This document shows positions 8,126 through 16,534 of a stretch of 64,000 nt of DNA, one piece after another. The notes under the pieces were generated by a model that made no database searches, was not told where the DNA came from, and saw only the letters and a program-made list of their open reading frames with translations. Position 1 is the stretch's first letter, and each line of letters starts with the position of its first letter. The translations under genes and the position numbers were made by a program. Origin of the DNA: Winogradskya consettensis (GTDB taxonomy: Bacteria; Actinomycetota; Actinomycetes; Mycobacteriales; Micromonosporaceae); the NCBI RefSeq assembly GCF_018332715.1, contig NZ_BOQP01000019.1:17321-81320 (forward strand), in the 5' to 3' direction.

Positions 8126-9310
8126 ATGTCAGGGAACACAAGGAGAAGGCGGTGGCTCGTCACCGCCCTGGTGCTGGCCGTCCCCAGCGCCCTGATCGGG
8201 TTTGCGGCGCTCCCGTCGCAGGCCGCCACCACGCCGGTCGCGGCCGGCAACCAGCTCTGGACGTTCGCCGCCTCCACCGCGACGACCGGGAAGTTCCTGG
8301 CCAAGAGCGTCGCCTCCGGTCTGTGCATCAGCAACAAGGACGGCTCGACGGCAGGGAACAATCCGATCGTCGAGGAGACGTGCTCCGACATCGCGCGGAT
8401 GCAGTGGTCGTTCAACGAGCTGTCCGCCGGTCAGCCGACGGTCGCCAAGGACGGCACCGGCACGTACTCGACGGTCCAGGCCGCGGTCGACGCGGTTCCG
8501 GCGGGCAACACGACCCGGCGGACCATCACCATCAAGGCGGGGACCTATCGCGAGAGCGTGGTCATTCCGTCGAACAAGCCGTACATCACGTTCCAGGGTC
8601 TCGGGTCGGGGCCGGCGAACACGGTCATCGTCAACAACAAGCCCGCCTCCACCGCGGGCACGACCGGGTCCGCCACGGTGTACGTGCAGGCCAAGGAGTT
8701 CCAGGCCACCAACCTGACGTTCAACAACGACTACGACGAGAACATCGCCGCGTCGCAGGCTCTCGCGCTGGCGCTCTACGGCGACAAGGCGGTGCTGAAG
8801 AACGTGCGGGTCACCGCCGACCAGGACACCCTGCTGATCTACAACAGCGCACGGGCGTACATCGCGAACTCGTACATCGAGGGGACCGTCGACTTCATCT
8901 ACGGCAACGGCCAGGCGGTCTTCAACGCCTGCCAGATCTATCAGAAGCGCAGCACCGGCGGTTACCTCACGGCGGCGAACACCCCTGCGTCCCAGACGTA
9001 CGGCTTCCTGATCTACAAGTCGACGATCACCGGCTCACCGACCAACCTCACCTACCTCGGCCGGCCGTGGGGTGCCGCCGCTCAGGTGACGTTCCGGGAG
9101 TCCTCGCTGAGCGCCACGATCAAGGTCGCCCAGCCGTGGACCGACATGTCCACCAACTCCTGGAAGAACGCCCGCTTCTACGAGTACAAGAACACCGGCG
9201 CGGGCGCGACCGTCAACAGCAACCGCAAGCAGTTGACCGACGCCCAGGCCGCGAACTACACGCCGCAGAAGTACCTCGCCGGCACCGACGCGTGGAACCC
9301 GGTCGGCTGA
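8126..9310 (+). CDS. Secreted pectinesterase (pectin methylesterase)
   Basis: Hydrolyses methyl esters of polygalacturonate outside the cell. The signal peptide is at about 1-34, with an Arg-rich start and an Ala-x-Ala-like cleavage site. Residues about 38-95 keep a short lectin-like stretch (NQLWTF, a Cys pair) resembling part of a ricin-type module. The catalytic right-handed helix follows, with GTYRE, QDTLLIY (Asp234), GTVDFIYG (Asp256) and LGRPWG (Arg313), all the family's catalytic signatures. ATG 8126 has AAGGA about 8 bases upstream. The next gene overlaps by one base (TGATG), and a pectate lyase follows, so this opens a pectin-degradation operon. The truncated lectin-like N-terminus is odd but does not affect the catalytic core. 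Confidence 0.95.
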   Translation: MSGNTRRRRWLVTALVLAVPSALIGFAALPSQAATTPVAAGNQLWTFAASTATTGKFLAKSVASGLCISNKDGSTAGNNPIVEETCSDIARMQWSFNELSAGQPTVAKDGTGTYSTVQAAVDAVPAGNTTRRTITIKAGTYRESVVIPSNKPYITFQGLGSGPANTVIVNNKPASTAGTTGSATVYVQAKEFQATNLTFNNDYDENIAASQALALALYGDKAVLKNVRVTADQDTLLIYNSARAYIANSYIEGTVDFIYGNGQAVFNACQIYQKRSTGGYLTAANTPASQTYGFLIYKSTITGSPTNLTYLGRPWGAAAQVTFRESSLSATIKVAQPWTDMSTNSWKNARFYEYKNTGAGATVNSNRKQLTDAQAANYTPQKYLAGTDAWNPVG

Positions 9311-10140
9311 TGCTCACTCGCAGATCCGCGTTGCTGGCCGCCGCGGCGACGGTGACCGCCGCCACGGACGCCCTCGTCACCGCGCAACCTACTTCGGCCG
9401 CCACCGCCCTCAAGGTCTACGTGGCCGGCGATTCGACGGCGTCGACGTACGTCACCGCGTACAAGCCGAGAACGGGCTGGGGTCAGGCCCTGCAGCTCTT
9501 CCTGACGCCCGACGCGACCGTGGTAAACGTGGCGAAGTCCGGTGCCAGCTCCAAGAGCTTCATCAATCTGGGGCGGCTCGACCACATTCTGGGCCTGATC
9601 GCGAGCGGTGATCTGCTGCTCATCTCGTTCGGGCACAACGACGAGAAGACCGACGACCCGACGCGCTACACGGAACCGTCGACGACGTACAAGTCGTACC
9701 TCAGCCAGTACGTCGACAAGGCCCGGGCCAGGGGCGCGAAACCGGTGCTGATCACACCGGTCGAGCGACGCCGGTTCACCAGCGCCGGGGTGGCCACCGC
9801 GTCGCACGGCGCCTATCCGGGTGCGATGCGCGAGCTCGCCGCCGCGAAGGGCGTACCGCTGATCGATCTCAGCGCGTCCAGCCTGGCGTTGTGGAACCGG
9901 CTCGGGGTCGAGGGGACCAAGAAGTGCTTCCTGTTCCTGACCGCCGGGCAGAGCGCCAACTATCCGGACGGGGTCGAGGACAACACGCATTTCCAGGCCC
10001 ACGGCGCGATCGAGGTCGCCCGGCTGATCGGCCTCGCGATGCAGGGCCAGGGTGTGCTGCCCGCGGCGTACTTCAAGCAGCTCACGACCACGACCATCCC
10101 GGACAGCAAGATCGTCTGGCCGACCACCGCGCCTTACTGA
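9310..10140 (+). CDS. Secreted rhamnogalacturonan acetylesterase (SGNH hydrolase), copy 1
   Basis: A 276-residue SGNH esterase predicted to remove acetyl groups from rhamnogalacturonan I. The N-terminus has a twin-arginine-like TRRSALLAAAA segment and hydrophobic stretch. The nucleophile is Ser42 in VAGDST; the SGASSKSF block supplies the Gly site, SFGHNDEK the Asn site and DNTHFQAHG the Asp/His pair. TPVERRRF is typical of the family. Translation is coupled to the pectinesterase stop. A second copy with the same blocks lies at 50210-51034. Together with the neighbouring esterase and lyase it would strip substituents before chain cleavage. Confidence 0.93.
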   Translation: MLTRRSALLAAAATVTAATDALVTAQPTSAATALKVYVAGDSTASTYVTAYKPRTGWGQALQLFLTPDATVVNVAKSGASSKSFINLGRLDHILGLIASGDLLLISFGHNDEKTDDPTRYTEPSTTYKSYLSQYVDKARARGAKPVLITPVERRRFTSAGVATASHGAYPGAMRELAAAKGVPLIDLSASSLALWNRLGVEGTKKCFLFLTAGQSANYPDGVEDNTHFQAHGAIEVARLIGLAMQGQGVLPAAYFKQLTTTTIPDSKIVWPTTAPY

Positions 10141-10150
10141 AGGGGTTCCC

Positions 10151-11023
10151 GTGACCGGGAGAAAATTGGTCAGGGTTGTGTTCGCCGGGATGAACGGCGG
10201 CACCAAGGGCGGTGGCAGCAGCACCGTCGTCACCGTGAACACCGCGGCCGCGTTGAAGACGGCGCTGACCTCGGCCACGTCGCAGACCGTCAAGATCTCC
10301 GGGATGATCGCGATCACCGGGATGTACAGCGTCGCCTCGAACAAGACGATCCTGGGTTCCGGCGCGAGCTCGGGGGTCACCGGTGGCGGCTTCAACCTGT
10401 CCGGCGTCACCAACGTGATCATCCGCAACCTGGTGTTCCGCAACGCGAGCGACGACTCGATCAACGTCCAGTCGGGCAGCACCAACGTCTGGATCGACCA
10501 CAACGACCTGGCGAGCGGCTACGACGGGCTGATCGACATCAAGCGTGGCTCGGACTACATCACGGTGTCGTGGAACCACCTGCACGACCACGACAAGTCC
10601 ATGCTGCTCGGCCATGACGACGCGAACGGCGTCCAGGACATCGGGCATCTGCGGGTCACCTATGTGCACAACTGGTTCGACGGCACCAACCAGCGGCACC
10701 CCCGCGTCCGCTTCGGCAATCCTGTGCACGTGCTCAACAACTACTACAGCAACATCGGGTCGTACGGTGTCGGCAGCGCGATGAACGCCGGCGTCTACGT
10801 GGAGCGCAACTACTTCGAGAACGTGGCCAAGCCGACGATCACCACGGTCGCCGAGTCCGACCCGGGCAACCTCAAGATCCTCAACAACTACAAGGTCAAC
10901 TCGGGTACGGAGCAGGTCCGCAACGCCGCGAGCGTGGCGGCGGTCCCGTACGCCTACACCCCGGAGGCCGCCGCCGGCGTGAAGGCGACGGTGGTCGCAG
11001 GCTCCGGTACCGGGAAGCTCTGA
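10151..11023 (+). CDS. Pectate lyase, family PL1-like, apparently lacking a signal peptide
   Basis: Cleaves polygalacturonate by beta-elimination, needing calcium. The parallel beta-helix shows the PL1 signatures VWIDHNDL, DGLIDIKRG and SWNHL followed by HPRVRFG, whose arginines match the catalytic and substrate-binding positions. GTG at 10151 is 10 bases after the acetylesterase stop. The protein begins with ten residues (VTGRKLVRVV) and then at once FAGMNGGTKGG, the usual start of the mature enzyme. A hydrophobic core and cleavage site are missing, unlike its two operon partners. Either export has been lost, a start further upstream is used, or the gene has a 5' deletion. Confidence 0.9.
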   Translation: MTGRKLVRVVFAGMNGGTKGGGSSTVVTVNTAAALKTALTSATSQTVKISGMIAITGMYSVASNKTILGSGASSGVTGGGFNLSGVTNVIIRNLVFRNASDDSINVQSGSTNVWIDHNDLASGYDGLIDIKRGSDYITVSWNHLHDHDKSMLLGHDDANGVQDIGHLRVTYVHNWFDGTNQRHPRVRFGNPVHVLNNYYSNIGSYGVGSAMNAGVYVERNYFENVAKPTITTVAESDPGNLKILNNYKVNSGTEQVRNAASVAAVPYAYTPEAAAGVKATVVAGSGTGKL

Positions 11024-11024
11024 G

Positions 11025-12812
11025 CTAGACCGGCGCGGGCGCGACGGGCATGGTGACGGGCATCGTCACGGTGAACGTCGAGCCCGCGCCGAGGGTGCTG
11101 GTGGCCGTGATGGTGCCGCCGTGGGCCTCGGTGAGTTTGCGGGCGATGGCCAGACCCAGGCCGCTGCCGCCGGTGTGTCTGCTGCGGGAGCTGTCCGCGC
11201 GCCAGAACCGGTCGAAGATCTTCGGCAGGTCGGCGGTGGCGATGCCGGTGCCCGTGTCGGTGACCTCGATGGTGAGCCGGCCATCGGTGACCTGGGAGCG
11301 GACGGTGACGGTGCCTCCGGGTGGGGTGTGCCGGACGGCGTTGGAGACGAGGTTGCCGACGAGTTGGCGCAGGCGGACGGGGTCGACGATCACTTCGGGG
11401 TCGCCCTCGCACGCGAGGGTGAGCCGGACCTGGGTAGCGCCGCGGTGGGCCTCGACGACCTGGTCGAGGGCGTCGTTGATGTAGGTGGGCTCGGGGTGGA
11501 TGCGCAGGGTGTCCGCGTCGGCGGCGGCCAGGTCGCGCAGGTCGTCGATGACGTGCTGCAGCAGTGCCGTCTCCTCCAGCAACAGGGCGAGCAACTGCGG
11601 GTCGGTGGGCGCCAGGCCGTCCTGCGCGGCCTCCAGCCAGGTTCGCATGTTCGTCAGCGGCGTCCGCAGCTCGTGCGCCACGTCGCTGACCATCGCCCGG
11701 CGCTGCTGCTCGGTCCGGTCCCGGCGCTCCGCGAGATCGTTGAGCGCGGTAGCGAGGTAGCCGATCTCGTCGTTGGTGGTGACCGGCACGCGGGCCTGGT
11801 CCTCGACCGGGCGTCGCGCCGCCTCGGTGAGCGTGCGCAGCGGCCGGACCAGGCGCGCACCGACCAGCACGGTGATCAGGATCGCCAGCAGCAGGACCGC
11901 ACCGGTCACCGCGGCGATGCGGATGAGGTTGGCGCGCGACAGGTTGAACGTCGGCTGGGTGGTGCCGTCAGCGGGGTCGGTCACGAAGAGCAGGGCCGCG
12001 GGCGCGACGTACGGCTTGAGCTGGCTCTGCCGCGACTCCACCACGCAGGCCCGGACCTGTTTTGCGCGGGCGACGCTGGGGGGCTTCTCGCTTTCGCCGA
12101 ACATGGACGTGAAGTCCGTACCTATGGAGATCTTCGCCCGGTAGTTGTCGGTGCCCAGGCACGCCAGGGTCATCGTGGTGAGCTGGTCGAGGGCCGGTGT
12201 CTCGGTCTTCGTGGGCTCGTCGAGGTCCGGGCCCGCCAGGCAGTCCGGATAGGTGATCGCGGTGGTGGTGCCGGGTTGCCGGACAGTCGGCCGGCCGTTC
12301 GCCGCGACAGAGATCTCGGCGGCGATCCCCACCTTGGTGAGACAGGAGACCTGCTTGTCCGCGGCGGCCCGCAGCGTCCGGCGCTCGGCGGAGGTCAGTT
12401 TGTACGGCCCGACCGCGCGCGGGTCGATGGTCTGCGTGCCGCCGGTCAGTTTCCCGTCGAGGTGCAGCGGGTCGACGGTCGCCGACGGCCGGGCATCGGC
12501 GAGCGACGGCCCCGGGGCGGAGTCGGCGATGATCTGCCGGTCCTGCGTGGTCGTGAGGGTGATCCGGCGGCCGAGGGCGCGGGCGCGTCCGGCGACGACG
12601 GGACCGACCTCCGACCAGTCCTTGTGGGTCGCCGCGTAGCCGAGCAGCGTGTCGTAGACGCTGGTGTCGTCCGCCAGCGAGCGGCCCTGCTCCTGACGGA
12701 CGGCCTGCGTGGTCGACTGAACCACGAGCCAGGCCGTCGTCACGGTCGCGCAGATCGCCACCAGGATCGAGGTCGCGAGCAGCCGGACGATCAGGCTGCG
12801 GTGCGGGGGCAC
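11025..12812 (-). CDS. Sensor histidine kinase with four-cysteine outer domain (cassette 2)
   Basis: A 595-residue paralogue of the kinase at 5703-7460 with the same plan: membrane helix, extracytoplasmic domain of about 260 residues with four cysteines (SCLTK, DCLAG, ACLGT, ACVVE), second helix, HAMP, HisKA with SDVAHELRTPLTN (His380), and an ATPase domain with LVGNLVSNAVRH and GGSGLGLAIA. The conserved blocks 'DTSVYDTLLGYAATH' and 'PAALLFVTDPAD' are shared almost word for word. GTG at 12812 lies 5 bases after the regulator stop. It converges on the pectate lyase gene with a one-base gap. Divergence is greatest in the outer domain, suggesting different or modified ligands. Confidence 0.92.
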   Translation of the reverse strand: MPPHRSLIVRLLATSILVAICATVTTAWLVVQSTTQAVRQEQGRSLADDTSVYDTLLGYAATHKDWSEVGPVVAGRARALGRRITLTTTQDRQIIADSAPGPSLADARPSATVDPLHLDGKLTGGTQTIDPRAVGPYKLTSAERRTLRAAADKQVSCLTKVGIAAEISVAANGRPTVRQPGTTTAITYPDCLAGPDLDEPTKTETPALDQLTTMTLACLGTDNYRAKISIGTDFTSMFGESEKPPSVARAKQVRACVVESRQSQLKPYVAPAALLFVTDPADGTTQPTFNLSRANLIRIAAVTGAVLLLAILITVLVGARLVRPLRTLTEAARRPVEDQARVPVTTNDEIGYLATALNDLAERRDRTEQQRRAMVSDVAHELRTPLTNMRTWLEAAQDGLAPTDPQLLALLLEETALLQHVIDDLRDLAAADADTLRIHPEPTYINDALDQVVEAHRGATQVRLTLACEGDPEVIVDPVRLRQLVGNLVSNAVRHTPPGGTVTVRSQVTDGRLTIEVTDTGTGIATADLPKIFDRFWRADSSRSRHTGGSGLGLAIARKLTEAHGGTITATSTLGAGSTFTVTMPVTMPVAPAPV

Positions 12813-12817
12813 CCGGG

Positions 12818-13507
12818 TCAACTCGCGCCGCCGGTCAGCTTGTAGCCGATGCCGTAGACGGTCAGCAGCTGGGCCGGTCGCCGCGGATTCTCCTCGATCT
12901 TGCGGCGCAGGTTCATCACGTGCACGTCGATGGCCCGTTCCATGGAGTCGCGGTCCAGGCCGCTGGTGTGTTCGAGCAGCTGGCCACGGGTGAAGACCCG
13001 GTCGGGCTGCCCGGCCATCGCGGCGAGGATCGCGAACTCGTCCGGCGTGCACTCGATCCGCTCCCCGGCGACCGTCACCTCGTGCCGGTGCGGGTCGACG
13101 GCGAGCCGGCCCGCCCGGATGACGCCGGTGGAGTTCGGGGCCCGCTGCGTGCGGCGCAACAGGGTCCGGACCCGGGCCATGAGCTCCCGCGGGCTGTACG
13201 GCTTCGTGAGGTAGTCGTCGGCGCCGAGCTCGAGCCCGAGCACGAGGTCGTCCTCGCTCGCCCGGGCGGTGAGCATCAGGACCGGCACGTCGGACTCCTC
13301 GCGCAGGATGCGGCACACGTCGAGCCCGTCGAGCTTCGGCATCATGACGTCGAGCACGACCAGCTCCGGCCGACTGGCCCGGACCTCGTCCAGTGCGGCC
13401 CGGCCGTCGTGCACGACCGTGGCCCGGTGCCCGTCGGCCTCGAGATAGCGGCGCAGGATCTCGGCCTGGCGTACGTCGTCCTCCGCGACCAGCACGAATG
13501 CGCCCAT
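12818..13507 (-). CDS. OmpR-type response regulator (cassette 2)
   Basis: A 229-residue regulator nearly identical in architecture to that at 5011-5703: VAEDD, phospho-acceptor Asp53 in VLDVMMPKLDG, KPYSPREL, then a winged helix with DVHVMNLRRKIEENPRRP. The ATG at 13507 is chosen because the homologue aligns from that point. A TAGAGT at 13520-13515 on the coding strand, overlapping the stop codon of the upstream lipoprotein, sits seven bases before the ATG and could give a second, leaderless transcript. It is followed by its kinase 5 bases downstream. Confidence 0.92.
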   Translation of the reverse strand: MGAFVLVAEDDVRQAEILRRYLEADGHRATVVHDGRAALDEVRASRPELVVLDVMMPKLDGLDVCRILREESDVPVLMLTARASEDDLVLGLELGADDYLTKPYSPRELMARVRTLLRRTQRAPNSTGVIRAGRLAVDPHRHEVTVAGERIECTPDEFAILAAMAGQPDRVFTRGQLLEHTSGLDRDSMERAIDVHVMNLRRKIEENPRRPAQLLTVYGIGYKLTGGAS

Positions 13508-13517
13508 GGCGGGAACT

Positions 13518-14072
13518 CTACTTTTTGGCGGCGACTTCGCGCTGGCAGGCGTCAAGGTATTCCCCGGTCAGGGCGATGGAGCGGGAGTCGTTGTCCTTGC
13601 CGCCGGCCGAGATGCCGATGCCGTCGTCGTTCACCTCGACGTACTTGACGCCCTTGGTCTTGAGGCACTTGACCGTGTCCCGCGCGAAGTCCTTGGCTTC
13701 CGGGTTCGCGGGGTCGGTCTCCCACGGCGGCAGCGGCCAGAAGTTCTTGCACTTCTCCTGCGCCTTCCGTAGCTCCTCCGGGACGTCGTCACCCTCCGCC
13801 CAGCTCGCTCCCGACTTCTCGTCGGCGAAACCCTGGGCCTTCATGCATTTCTGGTACGGCTTGACGAGCGCCTGGTAGTCGGCCTCGGTGTCGTCCAGCC
13901 GTTGCCGGGGCCGCTCGGGCGTCGCGGACGCCGACGGGGCCGCGCTCGCCGAGGGCGGGACGAGGGTCGCCACCCGCGGTTTCTCCGCCTCCGGCTTCCC
14001 CTGGCCGCACCCCGTCATGCCGAGAACCGCGATCATCGCTACCAGACCGAGCCGTGCAGACGTCCTGAACAC
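13518..14072 (-). CDS. Four-cysteine lipoprotein (cassette 2)
   Basis: A 184-residue lipoprotein with signal sequence and lipobox MTGC (about residue 22), a Ser/Ala/Pro linker containing RVATL, and a mature domain with four cysteines (KCMKAQG, KCKNF, KCLKTKG, ACQRE). The arrangement mirrors the lipoprotein of cassette 1, but here it is the first gene of the operon rather than the last. The start is GTG at 14072 with GAGGGAG upstream. Its stop lies 10 bases before the regulator start. Acidic segment LDDTEADY corresponds to FDATEDDK in the paralogue. Function unknown; accessory sensing is inferred from linkage. Confidence 0.88.
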   Translation of the reverse strand: MFRTSARLGLVAMIAVLGMTGCGQGKPEAEKPRVATLVPPSASAAPSASATPERPRQRLDDTEADYQALVKPYQKCMKAQGFADEKSGASWAEGDDVPEELRKAQEKCKNFWPLPPWETDPANPEAKDFARDTVKCLKTKGVKYVEVNDDGIGISAGGKDNDSRSIALTGEYLDACQREVAAKK

Positions 14073-14125
14073 CCGTTTCTCCCTCGCTCATCCGTCATCC
14101 GGGGCAAGGATCGCGAACGGTTATG

Positions 14126-14138
14126 AGGAAGCTGTGAG
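14126..14138. promoter_or_regulatory. AGGAAGCTGTGAG element shared with the promoter of cassette 1
   Basis: This 13-base sequence differs at one base from that at 4958-4970. It lies between the divergent cassette 2 operon (start 14072, minus) and the GH43 gene (start 14186, plus), so it could serve either promoter. Recurrence beside both paralogous two-component cassettes makes a common regulator site plausible, but binding is inferred only. Confidence 0.4.
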
Positions 14139-14185
14139 CACGGACATAGGGTCAGGTATCGTCCCCCTTCGATGGAGGTTCCCCC

Positions 14186-15607
14186 ATGACCCCGTCCGTC
14201 GCCCGGAGAGCGCTGTGGCCGGTGCTTGTCGCCGTGCTCGCCCTTATGCTCTCGTCCGCCGCTCCCGCACAGGCCGCGACCGGCACTTTTCGCAACCCGG
14301 TCGGCACCGGACCCGATCCGTTCATGACGTACTTCAACGGCAACTACTACCTGACGATGACGAAGGGCGACTCGATCACGATGCGGCGCTCACCGAGCGT
14401 CGCGGGGCTGCTGAACGCCCCGGCCGTCGAGGTGTGGCGCGACACCGACACGTCCCGCAACCGTGACGTGTGGGCGCCGGAGTTCTACCGCGTCGGCACC
14501 CGCTGGTACCTCTACTACACGGCGGACAACGGCGTCGACGAGAACCACCGGTTGTTCGTGCTGGAATCCGACGCCGACAACCCGCTCGGCCCGTACCACT
14601 TCAAGGCCCGTCTCGTGCCGCCGAACCGCGACGTGTTCGCGATCGACCCGTCCCTGATGCAGCACAACGGCAAGCTCTACCTGGCGTGGGCGGGGACGAA
14701 CGCCTACCAGCACAACGGCATCAACGTCGCCCTGCTGTCGAACCCCTGGACGGTCTCCGGCAACGCTGTCGCGCTGAACGCCGCCGGGGGCTGCGCCGAG
14801 GTCCGGGAGGCGCCGGAGTTCCTCTACCGCAACGGCCGCACCTGGATGACCTACTCGACGTGCGACACCGGAAAACCGGACTACCAGTTGTGGCAGCTGA
14901 GCATCGCGGGCACCGCCGACCCGCTCGTCCCGGCCAACTGGGTGCAGCGCAGCGGAGCCGTGTTCGCCCGTTCCGACGCGCACGGCGTCTTCGGCCCCGG
15001 TCACCACGCGTTCTTCACCAGCCCGGACGGCACCCAGGACTGGATCGTCTACCACGCCAAGACCACGAGCGTCTTCACGTACGACAACCGCACCACCCGG
15101 GTGCAGCGGATCGGCTGGAACGCCGACGGCAGCCCGAACCTGGGCGAGCCGCTCGCGGCGGGTGCCACCCAGGACCTGCCCTCGGGTGACCCGGGACCGT
15201 CCACCGGCTGGATCAACGATGACGGTCGGAGCAGCGGTGCGGGCTCCCTCGCGTACGCGGGGACCTGGAATTCCGGCACCACCTGCGCCGCGCAGTGCTT
15301 CTGGGGCGACGACCACTGGAGCGCGGCGACCGGTGCCACGGCGACCTTCACGTTCACCGGGACCCAGGCCGCCCTGCTGTCGGTGCGTGACGTCGGTAAC
15401 GGCATCGCCGCGATCAGCGTCGACGGCGGCGCCGAGCAGCGGGTCGACTTCTACGGCGCGATCCGGGTCGGGGAGAACGTCAACTACCTTTCCCCCAAGC
15501 TCGCTCACGGTACGCACACCCTGCGCGTCCGCGTCACCGGTGAGAAGAACGCCGCCTCCACCGCCGCGAACATCAGCATCGACCGCGCCGAGATCTGGAC
15601 CAGCTGA
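14186..15607 (+). CDS. Secreted GH43-family arabinan-degrading glycosidase with C-terminal beta-sandwich
   Basis: A 473-residue secreted glycosidase (signal peptide about 1-30, APAQA-A). The five-bladed propeller of GH43-like enzymes is indicated by PVGTGPDPF (likely base Asp), FAIDPSL (second Asp) and REAPEF (likely acid Glu). Probable action is on alpha-L-arabinofuranosyl linkages of pectin side chains; xylosidase activity cannot be excluded. Residues about 330-473 form a separate domain (GDDHWS, ATFTFTGTQAALL, SVDGG) like a carbohydrate-binding or accessory jelly roll. ATG 14186 has GGAGG 8 bases upstream. It sits beside the pectin operon and fits the same substrate. Confidence 0.9.
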   Translation: MTPSVARRALWPVLVAVLALMLSSAAPAQAATGTFRNPVGTGPDPFMTYFNGNYYLTMTKGDSITMRRSPSVAGLLNAPAVEVWRDTDTSRNRDVWAPEFYRVGTRWYLYYTADNGVDENHRLFVLESDADNPLGPYHFKARLVPPNRDVFAIDPSLMQHNGKLYLAWAGTNAYQHNGINVALLSNPWTVSGNAVALNAAGGCAEVREAPEFLYRNGRTWMTYSTCDTGKPDYQLWQLSIAGTADPLVPANWVQRSGAVFARSDAHGVFGPGHHAFFTSPDGTQDWIVYHAKTTSVFTYDNRTTRVQRIGWNADGSPNLGEPLAAGATQDLPSGDPGPSTGWINDDGRSSGAGSLAYAGTWNSGTTCAAQCFWGDDHWSAATGATATFTFTGTQAALLSVRDVGNGIAAISVDGGAEQRVDFYGAIRVGENVNYLSPKLAHGTHTLRVRVTGEKNAASTAANISIDRAEIWTS

Positions 15608-15683
15608 CCCCCGGCAAACCACTCAGCGGAACAGAACCCGGACAGCGTGCAACACTTCCGAGCTCATAATCGTCTATAAGGGT

Positions 15684-15944
15684 GTGAAGTCATTTCGCTG
15701 CCGTAGCGCCCTCCAGCGGCAACCCGTCCCCGTCGAGAGCTACGGGTGGGTGCTGGAGGCGTTACGTGAGCACTTCGAGACGATCGGCACGGCGGCCGGC
15801 GGGCCGGACGAGGCGAAAACGGACGCCATCGTCGCGGCCAGCCGCCGCCTCGCCCGCCGGCACCGGATCCAGTTCGCCGTCCTGGCCTGCGTCCTGACGC
15901 TCGCCGCCGCCGCGGCCGGCCTCGAGGCCGGCACGCTGCTCTGA
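15684..15944 (+). CDS. Small hypothetical membrane protein (about 86 aa)
   Basis: GTG at 15684 opens an 86-residue frame with strongly GC-rich third positions. The N-terminal half is soluble and partly helical (YGWVLEALREHFETIG); a basic patch SRRLARRHR precedes one membrane helix at the C-terminus (about 66-84). TATAAG at 15675-15680 and CATAAT at 15665-15670 are possible -10 hexamers; no clear ribosome-binding site is present. No family was recognised. Start is uncertain. Confidence 0.6.
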   Translation: MKSFRCRSALQRQPVPVESYGWVLEALREHFETIGTAAGGPDEAKTDAIVAASRRLARRHRIQFAVLACVLTLAAAAAGLEAGTLL

Positions 15945-16018
15945 CCGCGCACTTCTCCAGCCGGCGAAGGTCTGGCGAAGTCTGGCGAGGGGCTGGTGAG
16001 GGGCCGGCGACCCGCGTG

Positions 16019-16477
16019 CTATTCGGTCGGCGGGGGCCCCGCCACGCGTACGTGGAAGGCATCGGCCGAGGCCAGGATCGCGCCGATGTCGAAAGCGGGC
16101 GGGGCCTCGTCGACGCTGGAGACCGGTGAGCCGTTGGCCGTGAACCATTCCTCGACGTTGCCGGGGGCGAAGACGGCAGCCAGCCGGGCGGTTGTGCTGC
16201 GGACGAGATAGCTGTGCGCGACGCCGCGGGGGCCGTACGCCACCTGGCCGGGCTCGAGGTCGAACTTCTGGTCACCGACGAAGAACGTGATCTTCCCGTC
16301 GAGGACGATCCAGACCTCCTCCTCGTCCTCGTGGATGTGCAGGGGCGGCGCGTGGCCGGCGGAGTCGCTGAACTCCATGACGGACAGGGCGCTTCCGGTG
16401 GCCGCGCCGGGCACGAGCACGCGGGCCTGTCCACCGAGGAACCAGAAGGGCTTGGCGGTTTCGGGCAGAGTGGTCAT
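16019..16477 (-). CDS. Cupin-domain protein
   Basis: A 152-residue single-domain cupin. The metal-binding motif is present as PPLHIHEDEEEVWIVLDG (two His and a Glu) and, later, GPRGVAHSY (third His). Cupins of this type act as small dioxygenases, isomerases or binding proteins; substrate is not inferable. It is transcribed in the same direction as the AraC gene whose start lies about 1 kb upstream and whose stop is at 16535; the 57-base gap could allow co-transcription. Confidence 0.85.
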   Translation of the reverse strand: MTTLPETAKPFWFLGGQARVLVPGAATGSALSVMEFSDSAGHAPPLHIHEDEEEVWIVLDGKITFFVGDQKFDLEPGQVAYGPRGVAHSYLVRSTTARLAAVFAPGNVEEWFTANGSPVSSVDEAPPAFDIGAILASADAFHVRVAGPPPTE

Positions 16478-16534
16478 GTCGGGAACGCTAGGAGGCCCGG
16501 CGGCGCAAGGCTTCAGTCAAAAGACTCAAACGGA

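Noticed and set aside
11121..12845. Open frame of 574 codons antisense to the second histidine kinase
   Set aside because: Composition is dominated by Gly, Arg, Val, Asp and Gln with no motifs, while the minus strand has a complete kinase.
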